Assembly (NCBI RefSeq): GCF_010998615.1
Contig: NZ_JAAEAH010000023.1
Coordinates: forward strand, 1 to 64,000
Direction of reading: 5' to 3'
Source of the DNA: Myxococcus sp. CA023
Lineage (GTDB): Bacteria > Myxococcota > Myxococcia > Myxococcales > Myxococcaceae
Length of the DNA stretch: 64,000 nt
Each line of letters begins with the position of its first letter. Position 1 is the stretch's first letter. Positions 51,263 to 59,507 of this stretch are shown here, piece after piece. The notes under the pieces were generated by a model. The model saw nothing but the letters and a program-made list of their open reading frames with translations, ran no database searches and had not been told where the DNA came from. The position numbers were made by a program, and so were the translations under genes.

Positions 51263-53227
51263 ATGGCCAAGGGTGTCCTTGGGAACGATCCCTTCAAGCG
51301 CGGCGCCGCGTCGCGCCCCACCGAAGCCTCCACGCCGGGTGGCGAGGAAAAGGCCGCCGCCGCGGAGTCGGTGACGAAGAAGAAGCCGGGGCCTGGCGGG
51401 ACGGCGTCCGCGAAGGCCGGTGGCAAGGCGGCTGCCGCGAAGTCGCGCAAGCACGAGGGCAAGAAGACGTCCGGGAAGGCCAAGGGAGGCAAGGCGGTCG
51501 AAGGCAAGAAGGGCGCCGCCGCGGCTGCCCGGCCTCCGGCGCAGGCATCGGGGACGCGGCCCCCCGCGCCGCAAGCCGACAGGACTGAGGCAGCGGACGC
51601 CGCGCTTTCGCCGCGCGAACCCACCCCGTCCCAGCAGGCGCGGGCGCCGCTGGTCCCCCAGACTTCCGCCCACGATGCGGACGACGCCGTGCTTCCCCTG
51701 CGCGAGCCCGCGGCGTCCACGCCGCTCACGCTGGATTCACAAGCCCCCGGCCCGGTGAACGATGCCGGTGCCCCCACGTCGAAGCAGCGCGACGTGGACC
51801 TTGCCTTGGCGGAAGCCCTGGCCGCCGACGTGGCCGAAGCCACCGCCACCGCCGTGGTGGACGCGGCGCTGGGCGCGGAGGCCGGTCCCGACGCCGAGGT
51901 CGAGCGGCTCATGGCCACGGAGTTTGCGACCGAGCTGGCCGAAGCCGCCGTGGAGGAAGCGCTGGAGCGGGGCGCTCATGCCCAGTCTCTGGAACAAGAG
52001 CAGGAGCTCGCCGCCGCCGTGGCCGCGCAGGTCGCGGACAGCGCCGCACGGGCCGCCATCGACAAGGTGCGCGCCCGCCACGCCACACCGGATGCTCCGG
52101 CCGTCACCCGGTGGGAGCGGGAGACGTCGGTCCGCGTCGTGTTGACGGAAGAAGCGGACACGTCCGCGGTGGAGCCGGAAGTCGAGCTTCCGGATGCCAC
52201 ACGCGACGAGTTCCCTCCCGGCCGCAGGGGCCCGCTGTCGCTGGTGCCTCCGCCCGCCACGAACGCGGGTGAGTCGTCCTATCGGGAGTCCTTCCCTCCG
52301 GAGTCCGGACGGGGTGAGCCCGAGGGCATCCGTCCCCTGGCGGAGCGCGCCGTGGCGGCCCTGTCCCTGGCGCGTGACATCGCTGGGCAGGCCCTGGCGA
52401 GCGAGAGTCTGGCCCGGGCGATGCTCGCGATGGGCGGTCTGAAGGACATGCTCCGCGCCGGCCTGGGCACTGGCGGTGGCGCGAACCTGGACGAGTACGG
52501 CAAGGACCCATCGCTCGTCGAGCGACTGGAGCCCGTGCTCGAGTTCCTCTATTCGCAGTACTGGCGCGTGTCCGTGCAGGGCGTGGACCACGTGCCGCCG
52601 GGCGCGGCCATCCTGGTGGCCAACCATTCGGGCGCCCTGCCCTACGACGGGCTCGTCATGTCCATGGCCCTCACGCGTGAACGCCCGGACCTGCGCGAGC
52701 CCCGCTGGCTGGTGGAGGATCAGGTCTTCCACGCACCGATGGTGGGCACCCTCTTCAACCGGCTCGGCGCCGTGCGGGCCTGCCCGGAAAACGCGCTGCG
52801 GCTCCTGGACGAGCATCGTCCGCTGGTCGTCTTCCCCGAAGGCTACCAGGCCCTCAGCAAGCCCTTCGGTGAGCGTTACCGGCTGAAGCGCTTCGGCCGC
52901 GGCGGCTTCGTGAAGCTGGCGCTGCGCACGGGCGCGCCCATCGTCCCGGTGGCCATCGTCGGCGCGGAGGAGACGTCGCCGCTGCTGGGCCGCATCCCCG
53001 CCTCCTTCCTGGGACTGCCCTACGTGCCCCTCACGCCGCTGGGCCCCCTGCCCCTTCCGGCCAAGTGGAGCATCCGTTTCGGCGAACCCATTGGCGTCGA
53101 GGACCTCGCGCCCGAGGCCGCGGACGACCTGGGCGAGGTCCAGCGCCTCACCGAGCGCACCCGTGAGGCCATCCAGAGCATGCTCCAGTCGCTGCTGCGC
53201 GAGCGCCGCTCCGTCTTCGCGGGCTGA
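51263..53227 (+). CDS. Acyltransferase with a long histone H1-like N-terminal extension
   Basis: The protein has 654 residues from ATG 51263; GAGGAG stands 6 bases upstream. The first 115 residues are Lys/Ala/Gly-rich (KAGGKAAAAKSRKHEGKK, KAKGGKAVEGKK) like eukaryotic H1 tails or bacterial HU-like extensions. An Ala/Glu-rich helical region spans about 190-300. The C-terminal 230 residues are an LPLAT acyltransferase: ANHSGALPYDG carries the catalytic His and an Asp seven residues on, as in the MGAT-like subgroup, and FPEGYQALSKPFG is the glycerophosphate-binding motif. It would acylate a lysolipid or a similar alcohol at the inner membrane. What the basic tail does is unknown. Confidence 0.85.
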   Translation: MAKGVLGNDPFKRGAASRPTEASTPGGEEKAAAAESVTKKKPGPGGTASAKAGGKAAAAKSRKHEGKKTSGKAKGGKAVEGKKGAAAAARPPAQASGTRPPAPQADRTEAADAALSPREPTPSQQARAPLVPQTSAHDADDAVLPLREPAASTPLTLDSQAPGPVNDAGAPTSKQRDVDLALAEALAADVAEATATAVVDAALGAEAGPDAEVERLMATEFATELAEAAVEEALERGAHAQSLEQEQELAAAVAAQVADSAARAAIDKVRARHATPDAPAVTRWERETSVRVVLTEEADTSAVEPEVELPDATRDEFPPGRRGPLSLVPPPATNAGESSYRESFPPESGRGEPEGIRPLAERAVAALSLARDIAGQALASESLARAMLAMGGLKDMLRAGLGTGGGANLDEYGKDPSLVERLEPVLEFLYSQYWRVSVQGVDHVPPGAAILVANHSGALPYDGLVMSMALTRERPDLREPRWLVEDQVFHAPMVGTLFNRLGAVRACPENALRLLDEHRPLVVFPEGYQALSKPFGERYRLKRFGRGGFVKLALRTGAPIVPVAIVGAEETSPLLGRIPASFLGLPYVPLTPLGPLPLPAKWSIRFGEPIGVEDLAPEAADDLGEVQRLTERTREAIQSMLQSLLRERRSVFAG

Positions 53228-53252
53228 AGCGGAAGCGCCTGGACAGGCACGG

Positions 53253-53276
53253 GGTGGGCTGGAGACTCAGCCCACC
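53253..53276. terminator. Bidirectional hairpin between convergent genes
   Basis: GGTGGGCT and AGCCCACC form a perfect 8-bp stem with an 8-base loop. It begins 26 bases after the acyltransferase stop and overlaps the TGA of the converging GGDEF gene. No T-run is present. The position between convergent stops supports a shared terminator. Confidence 0.5.
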
Positions 53277-54142
53277 ACGCGGTTGCGGCCGGACGTCTTC
53301 GCATCGAAGAGCTTCTCGTCGGCGTCGCGCACCAGCTCACCCGGCTCGCGGTGGTGCGGCTCCAGCACCGCGAGGCCCACGGACACCGTGACGGGAATCA
53401 CCTGCCGGTCGAACTCGAAGCGCTGCTTCTCCACCAGCCGGCGCACCTTCTCCGCGAGCTGACGCGTGCCGGACAGCGACACCTCCGGCAGCAGGATGGC
53501 GAACTCCTCGCCGCCGTAACGCGCGAACACGTCCTCACGGCGGATCTTCGTGCGCACCGTGGATGCGAGCTGCTTGAGCACCGAGTCCCCCGCCAGGTGC
53601 CCGTACTTGTCGTTCACGGCCTTGAAGTGGTCGATGTCCAGCAGCACCAGCGACAGCATCCGCTCGTAGCGGCGGCTCCGCGAAATCTCCCGGTCCAGCT
53701 GCTCGTCGAAGTAGCGCCGGTTGTAGATCTGCGTGAGGCCGTCCATCGTGGTCAGCCGGTAGATTTCGTCGTGGTACGCAGCCTCGATGTTGCCGCCGGC
53801 GATGTACTTGAAGATGGTGCGGCCAATCTTCACGAGGTCGCCGTTGCGCAGCTCGCGCATCCCCTCCGCCAGTTCGTCGTTGATGAACGTGCCGTTGGTG
53901 GAGCCCAGGTCGCGGATGCGCACGCCCTCGCGCGAATTGGTGATGCTCGCGTGGTTGCGGCTGACCGACTCCTGGTCGATCTGGATGTCCGCCTTGGACG
54001 AGCGCCCGATGAGCGTCTCCTCGGACGTGAGGTCGAACTTGCGCCCCAGGTCCAAGCCGTAGATCACCACCAGCGCCGCGTCGAGGTTGACCGGCCGGTC
54101 GGAGATCTTCGAGATGACCGTGACGACCGTCTCCTTCTGCAC
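53267..54142 (-). CDS. FHA-GGDEF diguanylate cyclase
   Basis: The protein has 291 residues from GTG 54142; GGGAGG lies five bases upstream, which decides this start over an upstream TTG. An FHA domain at about 25-115 has the expected [16 protein letters not shown] and GSTNGTF motifs. The GGDEF domain at about 125-288 has YGGEEF, so the active site is intact, and a RRED sequence five residues before it matches the RxxD inhibitory site for c-di-GMP. It should make c-di-GMP under feedback control, with the FHA domain linking activity to Ser/Thr kinase signalling. No signal peptide or membrane segment, so it is cytoplasmic. Confidence 0.92.
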   Translation of the reverse strand: MQKETVVTVISKISDRPVNLDAALVVIYGLDLGRKFDLTSEETLIGRSSKADIQIDQESVSRNHASITNSREGVRIRDLGSTNGTFINDELAEGMRELRNGDLVKIGRTIFKYIAGGNIEAAYHDEIYRLTTMDGLTQIYNRRYFDEQLDREISRSRRYERMLSLVLLDIDHFKAVNDKYGHLAGDSVLKQLASTVRTKIRREDVFARYGGEEFAILLPEVSLSGTRQLAEKVRRLVEKQRFEFDRQVIPVTVSVGLAVLEPHHREPGELVRDADEKLFDAKTSGRNRVVG

Positions 54143-54234
54143 CTTGCCTCCCGGGGCGACAACGCTACCACCCGGCAAATCAGGAAAGCGAGTCAGCGTA
54201 CGGAAACCCGGGTGGGTGTTCCCGCACTCGGGCC

Positions 54235-56844
54235 TCAGGGAATGTCGACCTGCCGGGTCGCGGTGACGAGCGGACGCAGGGGGTCACCCTCCAGGTCCAC
54301 CAGGGTGGCCACCAGCGACATGCCCAGCCCCGAGCACGTCGCCGGGAGCTGCAGCTCCACCTCGCCGCGTCCCGGTGCAATCGGGGCGGAGGCGAACAGC
54401 ACCTGGTCCTTGCAACCCGAGCCGCCCCGCAGGCTGACGCGCACCTGGCCTTCGCCGCCTGAACCCGTGCCCAGCCGGAAGCCGGAGACGCTCACCCGAA
54501 CCGCGCTTCCTCGGGCCAGCCGCTGCCCGTCCGCCTCCGGATGGCGCCACGCCACCTCCGGCCGGCCCAGGCTCAGCGTGGCGACGGCATCCGTCAGGTC
54601 CGCGAGCCGCTCCGCGCCCAGGCCCTCCGTGGCCACCAGGCGGGACGGGCCCTGCCCCACACGCCGGTCCAGGCCCCGCACGCGCAGCGCCTCCACCTGG
54701 AGCTTCGCCCGCGTTTCCTTCAACAAGCCGTCGAAGGTGCGGTCCTCGAACCCCGGCGGCGGCCGGGGAACGACGATGCCGTCTTCCGTATCGTCCGGGT
54801 CCATCAACACCGTCCAGCGGCGGCCGGCGCGGTTGGTGAACTCGGCGCGCACCACGCTGGTTCGTCCGTCCACCTGGGCCTGGAACTCGCGGCCGACGAG
54901 CTCGCCGCGGGCGTCCCCGTCGAAGTTGTAGCGAACGGACTCCGGTAGGGAGAGGAAGCTCAGCCCCGCATCCACGGGCTTCACGCCGTCCGGGTCGAAC
55001 TCCGGCCTGGGCAGGTTCGCCACGAGCGTGCTGGTCGCCACCGTGCCGTCCTCGGCCCGGTCACCTGACGTGGCAGACACCACCAGCCGGTACGGCAGTC
55101 CCTCCAGGCCCCGGTGCGTGGGCGCCATGCGCACGGGCACCAGCCCGGGCCGGCCCAGCCGCGCATCGGCGTCCGTGTTCGGATCGGCCGGCGCCACGTT
55201 CGCCGCGGCGCCCAGCCCCAGCGGAACCATGCCCCGGCCGGGGACCGCCACGGTGGCCAGCACGTAGGCGCGGTCCAGGTGCGCGCCCCGGTACTGGGGC
55301 AGCGGCGGCACACGCACGGCGAAGGGGAACGACAGCCGCACGCCCTGCGTTTCCCGCTCGAAAGGCAGCGCCTGCGCATACTCCGCCGCACGGGTGTCCG
55401 GCTCGCCGGTGAGGATGCCGGGCGTGGGCGCCAGGGTGAAGCGGGCGTCACGTGACAGCGCCGAGAAGAAGCGCGTCGAGCCGGGCAACAGCTGCCCCAG
55501 TTGCAGCAGCGGATCCGTCCCCGGCGCCATGAGGTTGAGGGGGAGTTCCTTCAGGGGGAGCGCGCCCGTCAGCGCCCAGGCCGTCCGCGTCCCACAAGCG
55601 CCCGTGCGAATGGCCAGCTCCGCATCCAGTACACCCGGTAGCGAGCCATCACACACACCCGCCACGCCCGGGGCCGCGACGTCTGGCGCGGTGCTGCCCG
55701 TCAACCACAGTGCGCTGCCCGACGGCAGCGACAGACGGTCCTGGCCCGTGCCCAAGGGGAGCGCCACCTCGTGCTCCGGGCCCAGGAAGGACTCGGGGGC
55801 CAGGTCGGAGGGGAGCCCCGGCACGGACAACCCCAGCAGCCCCACGCGCAGCGAAACCGCCGTCGAGAAGGTCTCCGTCAACGTGGGGAATGGGCCCTTC
55901 ACGCCGCCGAAGCGGTCCAAGGGGTTGCGGCGCAGCGCCATCCGCACGTCGCGGAACTGGCTCGCATCGTGGCGCGCCAGCGTCAGGTAGCCGTAGTCGG
56001 GGTGGAAGGCGGAGAGCGCCACCTCACCGTCCGCGGGCACCCAGGCGGCTCCGTCGGCGTTCGTCACCATGGTCGCTCCCAGGGTGCCGTCATCGGCGGA
56101 CACCGCGACGACGGCCAGCGGCACCGGGCGCCCGGTCAGCGCATCCACCACCAGCACGCGCACCCCACCTGGGGCCACTTCGGCGGGCAGCACGGTGACG
56201 CGCGCATGGCAGGAGACGTTGCCCACTCGGACCGCCAGCGCCAGGTGCTCCGAGGCGGGCTCGCCCAGCACGACAGAGGCCTGGTGGCCGTCCCCGCCTC
56301 CGACCACGGCGGGAGACAGCACCTCCCATGCCACGCCGTCACGCAACACCAACGGAGCGCCCGTCGATTCGCGCACCCACACGCGGAAGTCCACCGTCAT
56401 GCCCGGGGTGCCCACGACGACGTCCGGCGTCACCTCGCACGCGACCGCGCGGGATTCGGACGGCGGCGAGCCACACGCACCGTCTCGGCACACCGTGCCT
56501 GAGTCACAGTCCGTGTCGGCGGCACAGACAACGGGCACGCACCGGTTCATGTCGCATTGGCAGCCGGCGCCGCCGACCTCGTCACACGCGGCCAGTGCAT
56601 GAGAGCCCCGCCGCGCCACGCCGCAATCCTCGCGCGTCAGGCAGGCGGGCTCGCAACGCGAGGTGGCCGAGTCACAGAAGAAGAGCGAGGGGTCCGGGCA
56701 GTCTTGATCGACGGAGCAGTAAGTCCCCTGTGGAAACGGACCCACGGGGCTGTCTGGCCCCATGTCCATGTCGCCGCAGCCGCTCAGGTATAGCAGGACA
56801 CAGGCCAGGCAAGCCAGGACGAGGGGACGGGGGGGGTGACTCAT
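54235..56844 (-). CDS. Large lipoprotein with cysteine-rich N-terminal module
   Basis: The protein has 869 residues from ATG 56844. A type II signal peptide ends in the lipobox LSGC. Residues about 35-125 contain a Cys-rich region ([52 protein letters not shown]) of the kind seen in many myxobacterial outer-surface lipoproteins. The rest is a chain of beta-rich segments with an early carboxypeptidase-regulatory-like repeat ([20 protein letters not shown]). No enzymatic motif is visible. It is likely an exposed structural, adhesive or ligand-binding protein. The frame is open back to 57144, but that extension precedes the signal peptide and was rejected. Confidence 0.82.
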   Translation of the reverse strand: MSHPPRPLVLACLACVLLYLSGCGDMDMGPDSPVGPFPQGTYCSVDQDCPDPSLFFCDSATSRCEPACLTREDCGVARRGSHALAACDEVGGAGCQCDMNRCVPVVCAADTDCDSGTVCRDGACGSPPSESRAVACEVTPDVVVGTPGMTVDFRVWVRESTGAPLVLRDGVAWEVLSPAVVGGGDGHQASVVLGEPASEHLALAVRVGNVSCHARVTVLPAEVAPGGVRVLVVDALTGRPVPLAVVAVSADDGTLGATMVTNADGAAWVPADGEVALSAFHPDYGYLTLARHDASQFRDVRMALRRNPLDRFGGVKGPFPTLTETFSTAVSLRVGLLGLSVPGLPSDLAPESFLGPEHEVALPLGTGQDRLSLPSGSALWLTGSTAPDVAAPGVAGVCDGSLPGVLDAELAIRTGACGTRTAWALTGALPLKELPLNLMAPGTDPLLQLGQLLPGSTRFFSALSRDARFTLAPTPGILTGEPDTRAAEYAQALPFERETQGVRLSFPFAVRVPPLPQYRGAHLDRAYVLATVAVPGRGMVPLGLGAAANVAPADPNTDADARLGRPGLVPVRMAPTHRGLEGLPYRLVVSATSGDRAEDGTVATSTLVANLPRPEFDPDGVKPVDAGLSFLSLPESVRYNFDGDARGELVGREFQAQVDGRTSVVRAEFTNRAGRRWTVLMDPDDTEDGIVVPRPPPGFEDRTFDGLLKETRAKLQVEALRVRGLDRRVGQGPSRLVATEGLGAERLADLTDAVATLSLGRPEVAWRHPEADGQRLARGSAVRVSVSGFRLGTGSGGEGQVRVSLRGGSGCKDQVLFASAPIAPGRGEVELQLPATCSGLGMSLVATLVDLEGDPLRPLVTATRQVDIP

Positions 56845-57023
56845 ACGGATGCGGCTCCGGGGGGACCGTCCGCGACCATACAGGCAGGACGCGCGCTGCG
56901 CGACGGTACACGGCGCCGGCCGCCGCCCTTCGAGCCCCATCATAGCCCGTCCGCACGCGGTGCGCCCCTCCTCCGCACGTGAAGGTTGGCTTTCGGGGTT
57001 AACAGATCGATGATCGCCCCCTG

Positions 57024-57329
57024 ATGGCTCGTAGTGAACCCAAGTCCCTGGAAAGTCTCCTTCCCCGCGTCCTGGCACGGCTGGCGGGAGAGTCCGGCAA
57101 GGGCCACGCGCTGGCACCCGTGTGGGCGGCGGTGGTCGGTCCACACCTCGCGCGCCACACCACCCCCCAGGCCCTGCACGGAACCACCCTGGTGGTGGCG
57201 GTGACGGGCGCCCAGTGGGCCCAGTCGCTGGAGTCCGAAGCGGCCTCGCTCTGCGAGCAGCTCAACGCGCGGCTCGGCCCGGACACGGTGAAGTCCCTCT
57301 CCTTCACGTTCCAGGTGGCGCGCCGATGA
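57024..57329 (+). CDS. DUF721 protein, DciA-like helicase loader candidate
   Basis: This 101-residue protein matches the DUF721 family in length and pattern: an N-terminal helical stretch (SLESLLPRVLARLAGE), then APVWAAVVGPHLARHTTP, and a KH-like TLVVAVTGAQWAQSLESEAASL. DciA, the family's characterised member, loads the replicative helicase DnaB in bacteria without DnaC. Whether this protein has that role here is inferred from the family only. It lies divergent from the large lipoprotein gene, and its stop codon overlaps the start of the CAP-domain gene. Confidence 0.8.
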   Translation: MARSEPKSLESLLPRVLARLAGESGKGHALAPVWAAVVGPHLARHTTPQALHGTTLVVAVTGAQWAQSLESEAASLCEQLNARLGPDTVKSLSFTFQVARR

Positions 57330-58840
57330 TGGCCTTGTTGGCGCTCACCGCCTTCCTGGCCGCCGCACCGCCGACGTCGGCCGGAATGGAACGCCGCGCC
57401 ACGCAGCACGTCAGCCGCGAATTCGAGCGTGTGGGACGGCGCGTCCCGGTGGAAGACCCGAAGCTGACCACCGCCGCGCGGCGGCTGGCACACGAGGCCC
57501 TCACCGAATACACCACCGGCGCGCCGGGCCTCTTCACCCTCACCTCCGCCGTCAGTGACGCGGGCGCGGCGGATCCCTCGCCGCGCGCGCTGGTCATCCG
57601 GGCGTGGGTGCCACGGCACGCCATCGAGACCTTCCTCGACCGCGACGACTTCAACAGCGAGCGCGCCTCGCACTTCGGCGTGGGCGTGTCCGTCCTCGGC
57701 GAGCGCGCGGCGCTCGTCCTGCTGCTGGTGGACCGCAAGGCGGAGCTCCAGGAGTTCCCGCGCCTCATCGCCAACGACAAGCACTCGACCATGACGCTCT
57801 GCGGCGCACTGGTCCCACCGCTGCGGCGGGCAGAGGTGTACGTCACCCAGCCGAACGGCGGGGTGAGTCTCATGCCCGTCCAGAACCGGGGTGCGGGGGG
57901 CGGCTTCTGCAGCCGGCTCGCCTTCGCCACGCCGGGTACGTACACCGTGGAGGTGGTGGGACGCGCGGACGGCGGGCCGGAGGTGGCGGCGCTCTTCCTG
58001 GTGGACCAGGGTGAACCCCGCAAGCACGCCGCCAGCGAGGACACCGCTGAGCCCACCACGTTGGAGGACGCCCGCCGGGCCGTCTACGAGCGCATCAACG
58101 CCCTCCGCCGCGCCCACGCGTTGCCCGAACTGTCCCCCGACGCCGTGCTGGAACAGGTGGCCCAGGACTACAGCGCTCGCATGTCGAAGGAGGGCTTCTT
58201 CGCCCACATCGCCCCGGACGGCTCCACGCTGACGAAGCGCCTGCCGGCGGGCGCACGCTACGTGCGCGCGGGAGAGAACCTGGGCCTGGCACCGGGGCCG
58301 CTGGCGGCCCACTTCGGCATCGAGCACAGCCCTGGACACCGGCGCAACGTGCTGGACCCGGGCTTCCGCTTCATGGGCGTGGGCGTGGCGTTCCACACGG
58401 TGAACGGGCGCAAGGAGGCCGTCCTCACCGAGGTCTTCACCGTCGCCCCGCCCGCTTCGCCAGAGTTGGCGGACCCGCGGCAGGAGGCCTACGACACCCT
58501 GAGCCGGCTGCGTGCGTCCCGCAAGCTGCCGCCCCTGACGCGCAATGCCGCGCTCGAGACACTGGCACGCGCCCACGCCAGGCGCGCGCTGGAGTTGGAC
58601 CAGCCCTCGGCCCAGCCGGGTGAAGCCCCGGTGCACGACCGCGTCTTCGAGCTGCTGCCCGACGCGGGAACGGCATCCGTGGACTTCTTCGTGGTGTCGG
58701 ACCCCACGGCGATTCCGGAGTCCCGCAGCCTGGCCGACGCCACGAACAACCGCGTGGGCGTAGGCGTGGTGCGGGGAGACTCCCGCCGCTTCGGCACGAA
58801 TCAATACTGGGTGGCCGTCATCTACGCGGCCGTCCCCTGA
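57326..58840 (+). CDS. Secreted protein with tandem CAP/SCP-like domains
   Basis: The protein has 504 residues from ATG 57326, overlapping the upstream stop by four bases (ATGA). A short signal peptide (MMALLALTAFLAAAPPTSA) is followed by about 230 residues of unrecognised beta-rich sequence. A CAP domain lies at about 250-375 (INALRRAHALPELSPDAVLEQVAQDYSARM, GEN, HRRNVLDPGFRFMGVGVAF), with the conserved His of HRRN present. A second, diverged CAP-like unit follows (about 385-504) and lacks the GEN and HRRN motifs. CAP proteins act in secretion, adhesion or cell-wall contexts, often without catalysis. A longer frame from 57122 overlaps DUF721 and was rejected. Confidence 0.82.
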   Translation: MMALLALTAFLAAAPPTSAGMERRATQHVSREFERVGRRVPVEDPKLTTAARRLAHEALTEYTTGAPGLFTLTSAVSDAGAADPSPRALVIRAWVPRHAIETFLDRDDFNSERASHFGVGVSVLGERAALVLLLVDRKAELQEFPRLIANDKHSTMTLCGALVPPLRRAEVYVTQPNGGVSLMPVQNRGAGGGFCSRLAFATPGTYTVEVVGRADGGPEVAALFLVDQGEPRKHAASEDTAEPTTLEDARRAVYERINALRRAHALPELSPDAVLEQVAQDYSARMSKEGFFAHIAPDGSTLTKRLPAGARYVRAGENLGLAPGPLAAHFGIEHSPGHRRNVLDPGFRFMGVGVAFHTVNGRKEAVLTEVFTVAPPASPELADPRQEAYDTLSRLRASRKLPPLTRNAALETLARAHARRALELDQPSAQPGEAPVHDRVFELLPDAGTASVDFFVVSDPTAIPESRSLADATNNRVGVGVVRGDSRRFGTNQYWVAVIYAAVP

Positions 58841-58845
58841 CGTCC

Positions 58846-58864
58846 CGCACGGAGACGCCGTGCG
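58846..58864 (+). terminator. Hairpin after the CAP-domain gene
   Basis: CGCACGG and CCGTGCG form a perfect 7-bp stem with a 5-base loop, starting five bases after the stop codon. No T-run follows, but the tight placement after a gene end and ahead of a converging small gene fits a terminator. Confidence 0.5.
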
Positions 58865-58914
58865 TGGTGGTGCCCCCGGTGTGTGGCCAGGGGCGTCAAC
58901 GCCATGAACCCCGT

Positions 58915-59148
58915 TCAGACAGGCCGGCGCTGCGTGGCGTAGGCCTCGAGCCCCATCTGCGGCGGCGCCACCTGCTGATACATCGGGCACTTCATGCAGG
59001 TGAACGACTGCCAACCTCGCCGGACGGCTTCATCCAGGCAGTTGTCATACTGATGACAGTTGAGGTTGCGGTGGGTCTCGACGCCGGCTCGCTTCGGCCC
59101 GGCTTCGGGGTTGATGGTTTGTGGCAGATCGGCTGGACACGGCTTCAT
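58915..59148 (-). CDS. Small cysteine-containing protein, hypothetical
   Basis: This 77-residue protein has four Cys in its central part: NCHQYDNC and FTCMKCP. That CxxxxxC...CxxC arrangement could bind a zinc ion or an Fe-S cluster. Between them is an amphipathic helix (LDEAVRRGWQS). There is no signal peptide. GGAGG lies upstream of the ATG. I recognise no family. It is convergent with the CAP-domain gene. Codon use matches its neighbours, and no longer frame explains this stretch. Confidence 0.6.
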   Translation of the reverse strand: MKPCPADLPQTINPEAGPKRAGVETHRNLNCHQYDNCLDEAVRRGWQSFTCMKCPMYQQVAPPQMGLEAYATQRRPV

Positions 59149-59507
59149 GAAGCCCTCCCTCTGAACTGTTTCCCCCCCGAGCGCTGTGAACGAGCAGTGC
59201 TACCTGACGACAACGACTGGACCCGCCATGCAACGACGGACCGGAGTGGCGCTGAGCGGCGGCGCAAGGTAGTGATTCACTCCGGGTGACGCAATGGGTC
59301 GGCAGTTCCTACCCAAGTGCACGTAATCACCTGGACGCTTTCAGCGAATGACATCTGGTGCTGAACAGTCAGGACTGACCCGACGCCGCGCGGATCTAGG
59401 ACTTGTCGCGCCCGCTGTCAAACCACCCTCCCTCCGGGGCAAGGGGAATGATCGGTGTGTGCGTCTCGTTGGCAGGCCGCAAAGCCGCGTCGTGAAAGGA
59501 AGACCAC
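59149..59507. other. Intergenic region without a recognised gene
   Basis: About 360 bases lie between the divergent small Cys protein and the lytic transglycosylase. It should hold both promoters, but I see no convincing -35/-10 or -24/-12 pair. The only notable element is a 12-base palindrome, CAGTCAGGACTG, at 59366-59377. Short open frames here have poor codon use and no family signal. Confidence 0.5.

Noticed and set aside
59470..59500. Possible sigma54 (-24/-12) promoter upstream of the lytic transglycosylase
   Set aside because: A TTGGCA-like box is followed by GC after 11 rather than 10 bases and lacks the TTGC element, so the spacing and sequence do not fit.
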